From Eubacteriales Family XIII. Incertae Sedis bacterium (GTDB lineage Bacteria > Bacillota > Clostridia > Peptostreptococcales > Anaerovoracaceae): a DNA stretch of 7,661 nt. Of the stretch, positions 1 to 5,781 are shown one piece after another (within the stretch, counting starts at the first letter, position 1; each line of letters opens with the position of its first letter). The notes under the pieces are model-generated. The model searched no databases. It saw only the letters and a list, made by a program, of their open reading frames with translations, and was not told the origin of the DNA. The translations under genes and the position numbers were made by a program. The stretch lies in contig JAISZM010000037.1 of NCBI GenBank assembly GCA_031269205.1, forward strand, positions 1 to 7,661. The letters are read 5' to 3'.

Positions 1-818
1 ATGTCGTCGATGAACTCGTCCGAACCGATGACGTCCGTATTGTATTTATGATAGCAGGTAGATATGCCGTAGATGAGCTTGTATTTCCTCATGAGCTTCA
101 TCGCGTTGATGACCTTCTCGTAAGTACCCTTGCCGCGGCGCATATCCGTGGCTTCCTCCGTCCCCTCTATGGAGAAGGCGAGGGCGAAGTTTGCAACGCG
201 GAGCAGATCCTTGCAAAACTCCTCATCAACGAGCGTTCCGTTCGTGAACGAGAGGAAGTAGCAGTCAGGGTTGTTCTCGCAGAGTCTGATGACATCCTTT
301 TTGCGCACGAGGGGTTCGCCCCCCGAGAAGATGTAGAAGCGGATGCCGAGTTCCTTGCCCTGACTGATGATGGAATCCAGCGTTTCGTTAGAGAGGTTGC
401 TCTTATGGCCGTACTGAGCGGCCCAGCAACCCGTACACGAGAGATTGCACGCGCTCGTGGGATCCATGAGGATAGCCCACGGTATATTGCAGTTATATTT
501 TTTCTCAAGTGAGACTCCCGTATTCTCCTTGTCGATGGTCGCCGAGATGAAGAAGCATTCGACCAGCTTACGGATCAGCTTCGGGTCAACGTCCACAAAG
601 AGGTTCTTGACGAAGAGGTTCCACGGCCCTCCCTCGGTCAGGAGTTTTTCTCGCATGACCTTTATCTGTTTCGCGTGCAGTCCTCCCTTGTCGAGTTTTT
701 CGGCCAAGTCGAACATGGCCGGAAGTTTTTTGATCGGCTCGCTAGACAGATATTTGACCATCAGCCCGAGCGCTTCTTTCTTTGCCACCGATGCGGCCTT
801 GTCTTTGATGCTAGCCAT
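1..818 (-). CDS. Radical SAM domain protein, N-terminal part (cut by window edge)
   Basis: Read from the ATG at 818-816, the minus strand is open for 272 codons and runs off the left edge, so the C-terminus is missing. Residues 124-131 hold the radical SAM cluster motif CxxxCxxC (CNLSCTGC; Cys124, Cys128, Cys131), which binds the [4Fe-4S] cluster that cleaves S-adenosylmethionine. GGEP at 166-169 is the SAM-binding motif of the same fold, and FTNGTL follows at 191-196. The first 110 residues are helical, Lys-rich and outside the core; they resemble the N-terminal extension of a widespread clostridial radical SAM family of unknown substrate. No signal peptide or membrane segment is seen, so it is probably cytosolic. 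The start is supported by AGGAGGT four bases upstream and by the helical region beginning there. The reaction cannot be named: any C-terminal auxiliary cluster (SPASM) domain would lie outside the window. Confidence 0.93.
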   Translation of the reverse strand, partial: MASIKDKAASVAKKEALGLMVKYLSSEPIKKLPAMFDLAEKLDKGGLHAKQIKVMREKLLTEGGPWNLFVKNLFVDVDPKLIRKLVECFFISATIDKENTGVSLEKKYNCNIPWAILMDPTSACNLSCTGCWAAQYGHKSNLSNETLDSIISQGKELGIRFYIFSGGEPLVRKKDVIRLCENNPDCYFLSFTNGTLVDEEFCKDLLRVANFALAFSIEGTEEATDMRRGKGTYEKVINAMKLMRKYKLIYGISTCYHKYNTDVIGSDEFIDD

Positions 819-822
819 TATT

Positions 823-829
823 ACCTCCT
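823..829 (-). promoter_or_regulatory. Strong ribosome binding site of the radical SAM gene
   Basis: The minus strand reads AGGAGGT here, a near-perfect match to the 16S rRNA 3' end. It lies four bases before the ATG at 818 and fixes the start codon. Confidence 0.85.
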
Positions 830-831
830 AC

Positions 832-849
832 ATTCGCTGTACGGCGAAT
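832..849. repeat. Perfect 6-bp inverted repeat just upstream of the radical SAM ribosome binding site
   Basis: ATTCGC (832-837) and GCGAAT (844-849) are exact reverse complements separated by six bases. In the radical SAM mRNA this would form a short hairpin ending two bases before the AGGAGGT. That position could affect ribosome access. The arms are short, so chance is a real alternative. Confidence 0.4.
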
Positions 850-897
850 CCACTCTTCCCACAGTCAGGTAAAGACTTCGGGTGCAAACGCCGAACC

Positions 898-915
898 AAT
901 TAGTTCCTACTAATT
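898..915. repeat. Perfect 7-bp inverted repeat, possible operator of the radical SAM gene
   Basis: AATTAGT (898-904) and ACTAATT (909-915) are exact reverse complements with the four-base spacer TCCT. It lies about 80 bp before the radical SAM start and overlaps the expected transcription start of the candidate promoter at 914-940. A dimeric repressor site is one reading. No regulator gene is visible nearby. Confidence 0.4.
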
Positions 916-940
916 TATCACAACAGGTCAACCATTTCAA
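914..940 (-). promoter_or_regulatory. Candidate promoter for the radical SAM gene (weak)
   Basis: On the minus strand TTGAAA (940-935) is followed after 15 bases by GATAAA (919-914), with an extended -10 TG directly before it (TGTGATAAA). The spacer is short and both boxes are imperfect. It is the best candidate I found in the 277 bp between mtnA and this gene, but not a convincing one. The rest of that gap, about 940-1095, is A/T-rich; I see no gene and no clear terminator for mtnA in it. Confidence 0.28.
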
Positions 941-1095
941 GTGCTGAAGGAGTCAAAAAGCCGTTTTCGGTGACCTTCCCCTTGCTATCTCGTATTAAAT
1001 CCAGGTTACTGAAGCAAAAAACCACCATATATCGAAATACTTATACACTAAAACAATACCTATTTCATACAAAATAACATACTGAACTACATTAG

Positions 1096-2169
1096 TCAAG
1101 CTTTATCCAAAGCGCCGCGCAGGTTGTTTTCATAGGGTGGCGAAACTATTCCCTTTTCCGTTATGATCCCCGTGATGAATTCCGCGGGAGTGACGTCGAA
1201 GGCAGGATTGCGAACCTTGATGCCGTCGGGCGCTATCGGCTTGTCGTACCATAGCGACGTCACCTCGCTGCCGGCGCGCTCCTCGATTGGGATTCCTTCG
1301 CCGGAAGGGCAGCCGAAGTCTACGGTCGAACTCGGCGCGCATATGTAGAAGGGTATGCCGTATTGCTTTGCGCTTATGGCCACGCTGAGCGTTCCTATTT
1401 TGTTCGCGATGTCGCCGTTCGCGGCGACGCGGTCGCAGCCCGTGAACACGATGTCTATGAGTCCCTTCGACATGACGAAAGAGGCCATGTTGTCGCAGAT
1501 GAGCGTCGTGTCCGTTCCCGCGCGCGAGAGTTCGTAGGCCGTCAATCTCGCGCCTTGCAACAGTGGCCGCGTTTCGTCGCAGTACACGCGCAGACCGTAA
1601 CCTTCGCGCTCCGCGAGGTATATCCCCGCGGTGGCCGTGCCGATGCCGCCCGTCGCAAGTCGCCCCGCGTTGCAGTGCGTGAGTACGCCCATGCCGGGCC
1701 TGAGCAGCGCCATCGTCGCGCGACCTATGGCATCGCACATCTCCGCGTCCTCACGCGCTATACTCTCACATTCAAGCAGCAACAGCGATTTGAGCTCGCT
1801 CACGGGTTTGTCGATGTTACGCTCCAAAACGGATTTCATGCGATCGAGCGCCCATTTCAAATTCACGGCGGTCGGGCGTGATGAGTTCAGGTAGTCGCAA
1901 TGGCCGTCCACGGCTTTGCGGAACGACGAGCGGTCGAACGTATCGAGTCGCTTGACCGCCAGGTAGACGCCGTAGGCCGCGGCGATGCCGATGGCTGGGG
2001 CGCCGCGTACGGCGAGCCTGATGATCGCGTCGTAAAAATCCGCGGGCGTACGAAGGCGCAGCTCTCGCGTTTCGCCCGGCAGCAGCGTCTGGTCGATGAC
2101 GACGGCCGCGTCGTTCGCGTCGTCAAGCCAGATCGTCCTTATTTCGTGTCCGTCCTGTTTTTCCTGCAC
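1096..2169 (-). CDS. mtnA: S-methyl-5-thioribose-1-phosphate isomerase (MtnA)
   Basis: The 357-residue protein converts methylthioribose 1-phosphate to methylthioribulose 1-phosphate, a step in methionine salvage from the methylthioadenosine left by polyamine and SAM chemistry. It belongs to the eIF2B-like aldose/ketose isomerase family and its length is typical. From the chosen start, family motifs appear in order: RGAPAIG at 55-61, NSSRPTAVNL at 95-104, CNAG with the catalytic cysteine Cys166, GCDR with the catalytic aspartate Asp246, NGDIANKIGT at 251-260, and PAFDVTP then ITEKGI near the end. I chose the GTG at 2169 because GGGAGGG lies eight bases upstream and the N-terminus then matches known family members. 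The longer TTG reading from 2217 has no ribosome binding site. No mtnK or other salvage gene is adjacent. The long leader and promoter at 2310-2338 suggest independent regulation. Confidence 0.95.
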   Translation of the reverse strand: MQEKQDGHEIRTIWLDDANDAAVVIDQTLLPGETRELRLRTPADFYDAIIRLAVRGAPAIGIAAAYGVYLAVKRLDTFDRSSFRKAVDGHCDYLNSSRPTAVNLKWALDRMKSVLERNIDKPVSELKSLLLLECESIAREDAEMCDAIGRATMALLRPGMGVLTHCNAGRLATGGIGTATAGIYLAEREGYGLRVYCDETRPLLQGARLTAYELSRAGTDTTLICDNMASFVMSKGLIDIVFTGCDRVAANGDIANKIGTLSVAISAKQYGIPFYICAPSSTVDFGCPSGEGIPIEERAGSEVTSLWYDKPIAPDGIKVRNPAFDVTPAEFITGIITEKGIVSPPYENNLRGALDKA

Positions 2170-2177
2170 CGTACTGA

Positions 2178-2184
2178 CCCTCCC
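2178..2184 (-). promoter_or_regulatory. Ribosome binding site that decides the mtnA start
   Basis: The minus strand reads GGGAGGG here, eight bases before the GTG at 2169. The longer in-frame candidates, TTG at 2217 and ATG at 2202, have nothing comparable, so this site argues for the shorter protein. Confidence 0.75.
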
Positions 2185-2237
2185 AGCCGACAGCCGCGTC
2201 ATCGGCGGTTCCGGCAATTCTGAAATTATTACATAAG

Positions 2238-2295
2238 CCGCGGAATCTGTCGCCCCGGTCGCGCGACATCGTCACAGAAGCCGCGGACAGCGGCT
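2238..2295 (-). promoter_or_regulatory. Structured mtnA 5' leader with mutually exclusive hairpins
   Basis: If mtnA starts from the promoter at 2310-2338, its leader is about 130 nt. Hairpin A pairs 2279-2284 with 2290-2295 (AGCCGC/GCGGCT, five-base loop). Hairpin B pairs the self-complementary CCGCGG at 2238-2243 with CCGCGG at 2281-2286; a symmetric 3x3 internal loop then leads to CTGT (2247-2250) with ACAG (2274-2277). A and B share bases 2281-2284, so they cannot form together. I do not recognise an S-box or another known SAM riboswitch, and there is no U-tract to make a terminator. Regulatory function is inferred only from geometry and from mtnA being a gene commonly controlled by SAM level. 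Confidence 0.35.
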
Positions 2296-2309
2296 CCGGC
2301 CGCACGAAA

Positions 2310-2338
2310 ACTATAGCAATAACCCCGCGGTTTTGCAA
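2310..2338 (-). promoter_or_regulatory. mtnA promoter, sigma-A type with extended -10
   Basis: On the minus strand TTGCAA (2338-2333) is followed after exactly 17 bases by TATAGT (2315-2310), and TGC directly precedes the -10, giving an extended -10 box. Spacing is ideal and five of six -10 bases match consensus. The start point would fall near 2303. The -35 hexamer is palindromic and is shared with the opposite promoter at 2333-2362. Confidence 0.6.
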
Positions 2339-2362
2339 GAGCGAGGGCGTTTGTTGTATAAT
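2333..2362 (+). promoter_or_regulatory. Promoter of the DUF896-nifS-nifU cluster
   Basis: TTGCAA (2333-2338) is followed after 18 bases by a perfect TATAAT (2357-2362). The transcript would start near 2369 and carry a leader of about 57 nt before the DUF896 start. ACCGC (2390-2394) and GCGGT (2406-2410) could form a weak hairpin in that leader. The same TTGCAA serves mtnA on the other strand. Confidence 0.65.
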
Positions 2363-2425
2363 GAAGGATATATTTGACGCGAGTTTGTTACCGCGGATAA
2401 GCGTTGCGGTGTTAAGGGGCAAGAT

Positions 2426-2680
2426 ATGTTAGAGCAGAAAAAGATGGACAGGATCAACGAACTGGCGCGAAAATCGAAGAAGGAAGGGCTTTCGGGCGAA
2501 GAGAAACGAGAGCAACACGAACTTCGGCAGGAGTACCTCGTGAAGTTTCGTTCGGCGTTCCGGATCCAGCTCGACAGCATACAACGGGTCGACACACCCG
2601 AGGAGGCGGAGCGATTGCGCCGCAAGTACGCGCTGCAGGGCGGCTCGCCGTCGGGTCGCGACGCGTCGTGCGAAAATTAG
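2426..2680 (+). CDS. DUF896 / UPF0291 family small protein
   Basis: This 84-residue protein matches the DUF896 (UPF0291, YnzC-like) family: a short soluble two-helix protein with the pattern M-D-R-I-N-E-L-A, then GLSGEEKREQHELRQEYL and a VKFR segment at about 21-42. The family is small, cytosolic and largely confined to Firmicutes; its role is not established, although some members are linked to the SOS or cell-envelope response. The start is supported by AAGGGG six bases upstream. The last 25 or so residues (RRKYALQGGSPSGRDASCEN) extend past the conserved core, look disordered and carry the only cysteine, Cys82. It is the first gene after the promoter at 2333-2362 and ends 52 bp before nifS, so the two are probably co-transcribed. 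Functional coupling to cluster assembly is only suggested by position. Confidence 0.88.
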   Translation: MLEQKKMDRINELARKSKKEGLSGEEKREQHELRQEYLVKFRSAFRIQLDSIQRVDTPEEAERLRRKYALQGGSPSGRDASCEN

Positions 2681-2732
2681 GACGCGCGGGAACGGGAAGT
2701 CGACAGTCGCGCGAGAATCGGAAAGGTACACG

Positions 2733-3914
2733 ATGGAGAAAAAGAGAAACGTCTATTTGGATTATTCGGCCACAACGCCCGTGAAGGAAGAGGTCTTGCA
2801 GGAGATGTTACCGTATTTCACGGAGAAGTTCGGAAACCCCTCAAGCCTCTACACGGTCGGGCAGGAATCGAAGAACGCGATCGCACAGGCCAGGGAGCGG
2901 CTGGCCGCTCTCATAGGAGCCGAATCGCGCGAGATATTTTTTACATCCTCGGGTACGGAGGCCGACAACTGGGCCGTGATCGAAACGGCCATGGCAAAGC
3001 GCGCGAATGGGGCGAAGCACGTAATAACGTCGAAGATTGAACATCACGCGCTGCTGCATAGCGCTGAGTATCTGGGGAAAGAGGGATTCGACGTCACGTA
3101 TCTGAGCGTTGACGGCGACGGTTTCATCGATCTCGACGAACTGGAGTCGTCGATCAGACACGATACCGCTCTCATCAGCATCATGTACGCGAACAACGAG
3201 ATAGGGACGATAGAACCCGTCGCAAAGATAGCCGAGATAGCGAAGAAGCGGAATGTGGTCTTCCACACGGACGCGGTACAGGCTCTCGGCAACGTTCACA
3301 TCGACGTCAAGGAACTCGGCGTGGATCTGCTCAGCATATCCGCTCACAAGATATACGGGCCGAAGGGCATCGGCGCGCTGTACATCAGACGCGGCGTGGC
3401 GCTGCCACCGCACATGCACGGAGGCGCGCAGGAGAACAACAAGCGCGCGGGAACGGAGAATTTGACCGGTATCGTCGGCTTCGGCAAGGCGGCCGAACTC
3501 GCGAGGGAGAACCTTGTAACACATATTGAGCGTGTGACGGAACTGCGCAACTACTTCCTCGACCACGTGAAGGAGCGCATATCCGATATCAGAATTAACG
3601 GCAGCCTCGAGAGTCGTCTGCCCGGGAACATCAATATCACGTTTAAGTACATAGAGGGCGAGGCGCTTTTACTGCTGCTCGACATGGAGGGAATCGCCGT
3701 TTCGACGGGATCGGCGTGCTCGTCGGCCTCGCTGACGCCGTCGCACGTACTTGAGGCTATCGGCGTACCCGTCGAGCAGATACACGGATCTATCAGGTTC
3801 ACGATAGGAGACTTCACGACGCGGGAGGATATCGACTACACCTTAGACGCTCTTGAGAAGGCGGTCGCGAAGCTGCGCAGCATTTCCTCTATGTCGAAGG
3901 AGTCGGGGTGGTGA
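2733..3914 (+). CDS. nifS: Cysteine desulfurase, NifS/IscS class
   Basis: This 393-residue PLP enzyme removes sulfur from L-cysteine to give alanine and an enzyme persulfide, which supplies the scaffold encoded downstream. Key residues are all present: His104 in EHHA stacks on the cofactor, Asp180 in HTDAVQ contacts the pyridine nitrogen, Lys206 in SAHKIYGPKG forms the Schiff base, RAGTEN sits at 238-243, and Cys329 in STGSACSSAS is the persulfide cysteine. The N-terminal YLDYSATTP and FGNPSS segments are typical. Length and the long SxxxSACSS active-site loop place it in the NifS/IscS (class I) group rather than SufS. GAAAGG lies six bases before the ATG. It is cytosolic and probably shares a transcript with the DUF896 gene. 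No iscR-type repressor gene accompanies it. A small hairpin follows the stop (3918-3930) without a T-tract. Confidence 0.96.
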   Translation: MEKKRNVYLDYSATTPVKEEVLQEMLPYFTEKFGNPSSLYTVGQESKNAIAQARERLAALIGAESREIFFTSSGTEADNWAVIETAMAKRANGAKHVITSKIEHHALLHSAEYLGKEGFDVTYLSVDGDGFIDLDELESSIRHDTALISIMYANNEIGTIEPVAKIAEIAKKRNVVFHTDAVQALGNVHIDVKELGVDLLSISAHKIYGPKGIGALYIRRGVALPPHMHGGAQENNKRAGTENLTGIVGFGKAAELARENLVTHIERVTELRNYFLDHVKERISDIRINGSLESRLPGNINITFKYIEGEALLLLLDMEGIAVSTGSACSSASLTPSHVLEAIGVPVEQIHGSIRFTIGDFTTREDIDYTLDALEKAVAKLRSISSMSKESGW

Positions 3915-3954
3915 TCGCCGCGCCACGCGGGGACGGCTCTTCACGATAACATTG

Positions 3955-4028
3955 TTATGTTGAGGGGATTATGGAATTATGGAATTGTATCAATAAAGTT
4001 ATGCTGATGGAGTTATGATATTTTTATG
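3955..4028 (+). repeat. A/T-rich spacer with six copies of TTATG between nifS and nifU
   Basis: TTATG begins at 3955, 3969, 3977, 3999, 4013 and 4024, six times in 74 bases. A piece of this is a true tandem with period 8 (ATTATGGA repeated at 3968-3983 with a partial third copy). Just before it, ATAAC and GTTAT form a small inverted repeat (3946-3958). The composition contrasts with the GC-rich genes on both sides. I see no convincing promoter, though TATGAT at 4014-4019 could be a lone -10. The spacer could hold an internal promoter, a protein-binding array or nothing at all. Confidence 0.4.
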
Positions 4029-4074
4029 ACATCGGCGAGACGAGAGAAAGTTATAGCAAATCGGAGGAAGTTTT

Positions 4075-4566
4075 ATGGCTCTTTATAACGACAAGGTAAT
4101 AGATCATTTCACGAACCCGCACAACGTCGGCGAACTTGAGAAGCCCGACGGCGAGGGCACCTACGGCAGCCCCGTCTGCGGCGACATGATGAAAATATCC
4201 ATCAGCGTGGCGGACGACGTGATCACGGACGCGCGTTTCAAGACCTTCGGCTGCGGCTCGGCCATCGCGTCGTCGAGCGTGGCTACGGACATGATCATCG
4301 GCAAAACGGTCGAAGAGGCGCTTCGGATAACGAACAAGGACGTGCTCGACGAACTCGGCGGTCTGCCCGCCATCAAGATACACTGTTCCGTGTTGGCCGA
4401 CTACGCGATCAAATCGGCGATTTACGACTACGCGCAGAAGAATGGCAAGACGTACAAGGGGCTGGAGAACTTCGACCCCAACGCGGACGAAGAGGACACG
4501 CACCACGGCTGCGACATGGAGAACGCGGTCGACGACATGGTGGCTGAAGTCAAGGCCGGCCGCTGA
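4075..4566 (+). CDS. nifU: Iron-sulfur cluster assembly scaffold, NifU/IscU family
   Basis: This 163-residue protein is the scaffold on which [2Fe-2S] or [4Fe-4S] clusters are built from NifS-derived sulfur before transfer to target proteins. The conserved ligands are Cys35 with Asp37 (PVCGD), Cys60 (FGCGSAIASS) and His103-Cys104 (IKIHCSVLAD). LPAIKIHCS at 97-105 resembles the LPPVK segment that recruits the HscA chaperone in proteobacterial IscU, with one Pro replaced. The core ends near residue 128; the tail to 163 is acidic and carries an extra HHGCD motif (Cys146). It lacks the C-terminal Nfu domain of full-length nitrogenase NifU, so it is the short IscU-like form. GGAGGA lies six bases before the ATG. 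The 160-bp gap from nifS is long for such pairs. It converges on the aldo/keto reductase gene, a likely cluster recipient. Confidence 0.95.
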   Translation: MALYNDKVIDHFTNPHNVGELEKPDGEGTYGSPVCGDMMKISISVADDVITDARFKTFGCGSAIASSSVATDMIIGKTVEEALRITNKDVLDELGGLPAIKIHCSVLADYAIKSAIYDYAQKNGKTYKGLENFDPNADEEDTHHGCDMENAVDDMVAEVKAGR

Positions 4567-4611
4567 TTTTGCAGATCATATCTTCGTAGGATTTCGCGAA
4601 GCGCTTGGATG

Positions 4612-4684
4612 TTGACATTTGACATGCGTCGGCAAGCGGAAACCTACCGCCGCGACACTGCTCAGTGACACGCTGAAAAGGCGG
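4612..4684. other. Convergent intergenic region: tandem TTGACAT and nested hairpin
   Basis: TTGACAT occurs twice without a gap (4612-4618, 4619-4625). To the right, CCGCC (4647-4651) can pair with GGCGG (4680-4684) around an inner CACTG-CT-CAGTG palindrome (4656-4667). Both flanking genes end here, so a shared transcription end point is expected, but neither strand shows the T-run of an intrinsic terminator. The rest of 4567-4686 shows no other feature. Confidence 0.3.
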
Positions 4685-4686
4685 AG

Positions 4687-5664
4687 TCAATACATGATGA
4701 TGGCGCGGACCGGGCAAGCTGGCGCGCAGTACCCGCACGTCAGACAGACCTCGTGGTCCACCTTCGCGACACCGTACTCGTTCATATGGATCGCGCCGTT
4801 CGGGCATCTCCGCGCGCACACGCCGCAGCCCTCGCAGTCGCCTTCGTCCACGCGTATACGTTTGTGGCTGATATCCGGCGCGTACGCGAGGTCGAGCCTC
4901 CCCTCCGCCCAAGCGACGAGGTCGTCAACCTCACGTCGGGCGCCCAGTCCTACCATGACGGAATCCACCCCGGGTAGGGCGCTCACGTAGTCGAGGCAGG
5001 CTCGATACTCGCCTGTCAGGTTGCCGCCGCCGAAAGCCTTCATCGTAAACACCCCTTTGCCGACTGCGCTGTTGCGCGCTATCGCCGCGGCCATATCCTC
5101 CTTTGTCCCGAATCCCTCACCTCGCCGTATTCCGAGGCTGTTCTTGTTGATAAGAGGGAAGATAACATCGCTTCCGGTCAGGTACACGTTCAATTCCGCC
5201 ACGTCCGTGTAGTGCGTTGAGATACCGATCGCTTTCACCGCCCCCTTAGCCTTCATCTCGTTCAGGCACTCCCACGCGCCCGCACGGTTCGCGAAGTCGG
5301 GATGCTGACGAACCTCGTGCAGCAGGAATATGTCGATCACGTCGAGATCGAGGTCGCGGCGCATATCGTCGATCGCCGCCGCCATAGCGTCGTAGGACGT
5401 CTCAAGGGATTTGGACGCGACGACGGGCATGGTGAAACCCGCCGCGCCGCGCCGCGTCCGCAACGCCTCCGCGATGTACTTATAGGTCTGATACCACTCG
5501 GCTGTGTCCAAGAAGTTAATTCCGCGATCCAAGGCGTAACCGACCACGTCCGCGCCTTCGGCGAGCGGCAGATCGAGCTGCGTGCGCCCGATGGACAGCA
5601 CGCCCATACCGACAGAGGTGACCATGATACCGCTGCGCCCCAACTCGTGTTTTTTCATATCCAT
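4687..5664 (-). CDS. Aldo/keto reductase fused to a 2[4Fe-4S] ferredoxin domain
   Basis: From the ATG at 5664 the protein has 325 residues. Residues 3-270 form an aldo/keto reductase barrel with the catalytic tetrad visible: Asp53 and Tyr58 (DTAEWY), Lys85 (ASKS) and His116 (LLHE). The C-terminus carries two ferredoxin motifs, CxxCxxCxxxCP at Cys277/280/283/287 and again at Cys307/310/313/317, predicted to bind two [4Fe-4S] clusters. This matches the family of predicted AKR oxidoreductases with a ferredoxin tail found in anaerobes; the substrate is unknown. It could link carbonyl reduction to ferredoxin instead of, or as well as, NAD(P)H. No export signal is present. The frame stays open to 5841, but residues upstream of this ATG (APPSETPPRKPGAL) do not resemble the barrel start, MKKHELGRSGIMVTSVGMG. 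No ribosome binding site precedes this ATG or the one at 5658. The candidate promoter would give an almost leaderless mRNA. Confidence 0.92.
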   Translation of the reverse strand: MDMKKHELGRSGIMVTSVGMGVLSIGRTQLDLPLAEGADVVGYALDRGINFLDTAEWYQTYKYIAEALRTRRGAAGFTMPVVASKSLETSYDAMAAAIDDMRRDLDLDVIDIFLLHEVRQHPDFANRAGAWECLNEMKAKGAVKAIGISTHYTDVAELNVYLTGSDVIFPLINKNSLGIRRGEGFGTKEDMAAAIARNSAVGKGVFTMKAFGGGNLTGEYRACLDYVSALPGVDSVMVGLGARREVDDLVAWAEGRLDLAYAPDISHKRIRVDEGDCEGCGVCARRCPNGAIHMNEYGVAKVDHEVCLTCGYCAPACPVRAIIMY

Positions 5665-5671
5665 GCTATAC

Positions 5672-5700
5672 AGTTTAGCAATATTGCTCCGGCACATCAA
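5672..5700 (-). promoter_or_regulatory. Candidate promoter and 12-bp palindromic operator of the AKR-ferredoxin gene
   Basis: On the minus strand TTGATG (5700-5695) is followed after 17 bases by TAAACT (5677-5672), four of six matches in each box. The transcript would start at or within a few bases of the ATG at 5664, which fits the missing ribosome binding site. The perfect palindrome AGCAATATTGCT (5677-5688) fills the spacer next to the -10, where a repressor would block polymerase. Confidence 0.4.
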
Positions 5701-5781
5701 GGCGCCCGGTTTTCGCGGAGGCGTTTCGGAAGGAGGCGCAGAGCCAGCCACTTTTTGGTTCCAAAACCCGATGTCTTGACA
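5695..5781. repeat. Imperfect inverted-end element with outward -35-like boxes
   Basis: The left end reads TCAAG-N6-GGTTTT (5697-5713). The right end is its reverse complement pattern, AAAACC-N6-CTTGA (5763-5779), so 17-base arms match at 11 fixed positions with the same spacing. Reading outward, the ends give CTTGATG to the left and CTTGACA to the right, and these form the -35 boxes of the two flanking genes. Inside the right arm is a second palindrome, TTTTGG-TT-CCAAAA (5753-5766). The interior is GC-rich and codes for nothing recognisable. It could be a small non-autonomous mobile or dispersed repeat, or a divergent control region. No target-site duplication is seen. Confidence 0.4.

Noticed and set aside
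48..903. Open frames on the plus strand opposite the radical SAM gene
   Set aside because: They are antisense shadows. The minus strand carries an unmistakable radical SAM protein across the same bases, and the plus-strand translations match no family.
955..970. CCGAAAACGG hairpin followed by CTTTTT on the minus strand as an mtnA terminator
   Set aside because: The stem is only three base pairs, too weak for an intrinsic terminator, and it lies about 125 bp past the stop codon.
2170..2217. Longer mtnA reading from the TTG at 2217 or ATG at 2202
   Set aside because: Neither has a ribosome binding site, and the added 11-16 residues are not part of the MtnA fold. The GTG at 2169 has GGGAGGG at good spacing.
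2841..3566. Long 241-codon frame on the minus strand inside nifS
   Set aside because: It is an antisense shadow of a GC-rich gene with every catalytic residue intact on the plus strand.
3918..3930. CCGCG-CCA-CGCGG hairpin after nifS as a terminator
   Set aside because: It is a five-pair stem with no T-run after it, and the partner gene nifU follows on the same strand.
3957..4018. Two tiny overlapping frames (16 and 15 codons) with Cys codons, as a cysteine-sensing leader peptide
   Set aside because: Spacing to the only purine-rich stretch is wrong for either start, there is one Cys codon in each, and no terminator/antiterminator pair follows.
4612..4625. Tandem TTGACAT as a promoter -35
   Set aside because: No -10-like hexamer lies 16-19 bases downstream of either copy, and no gene on that strand starts nearby.
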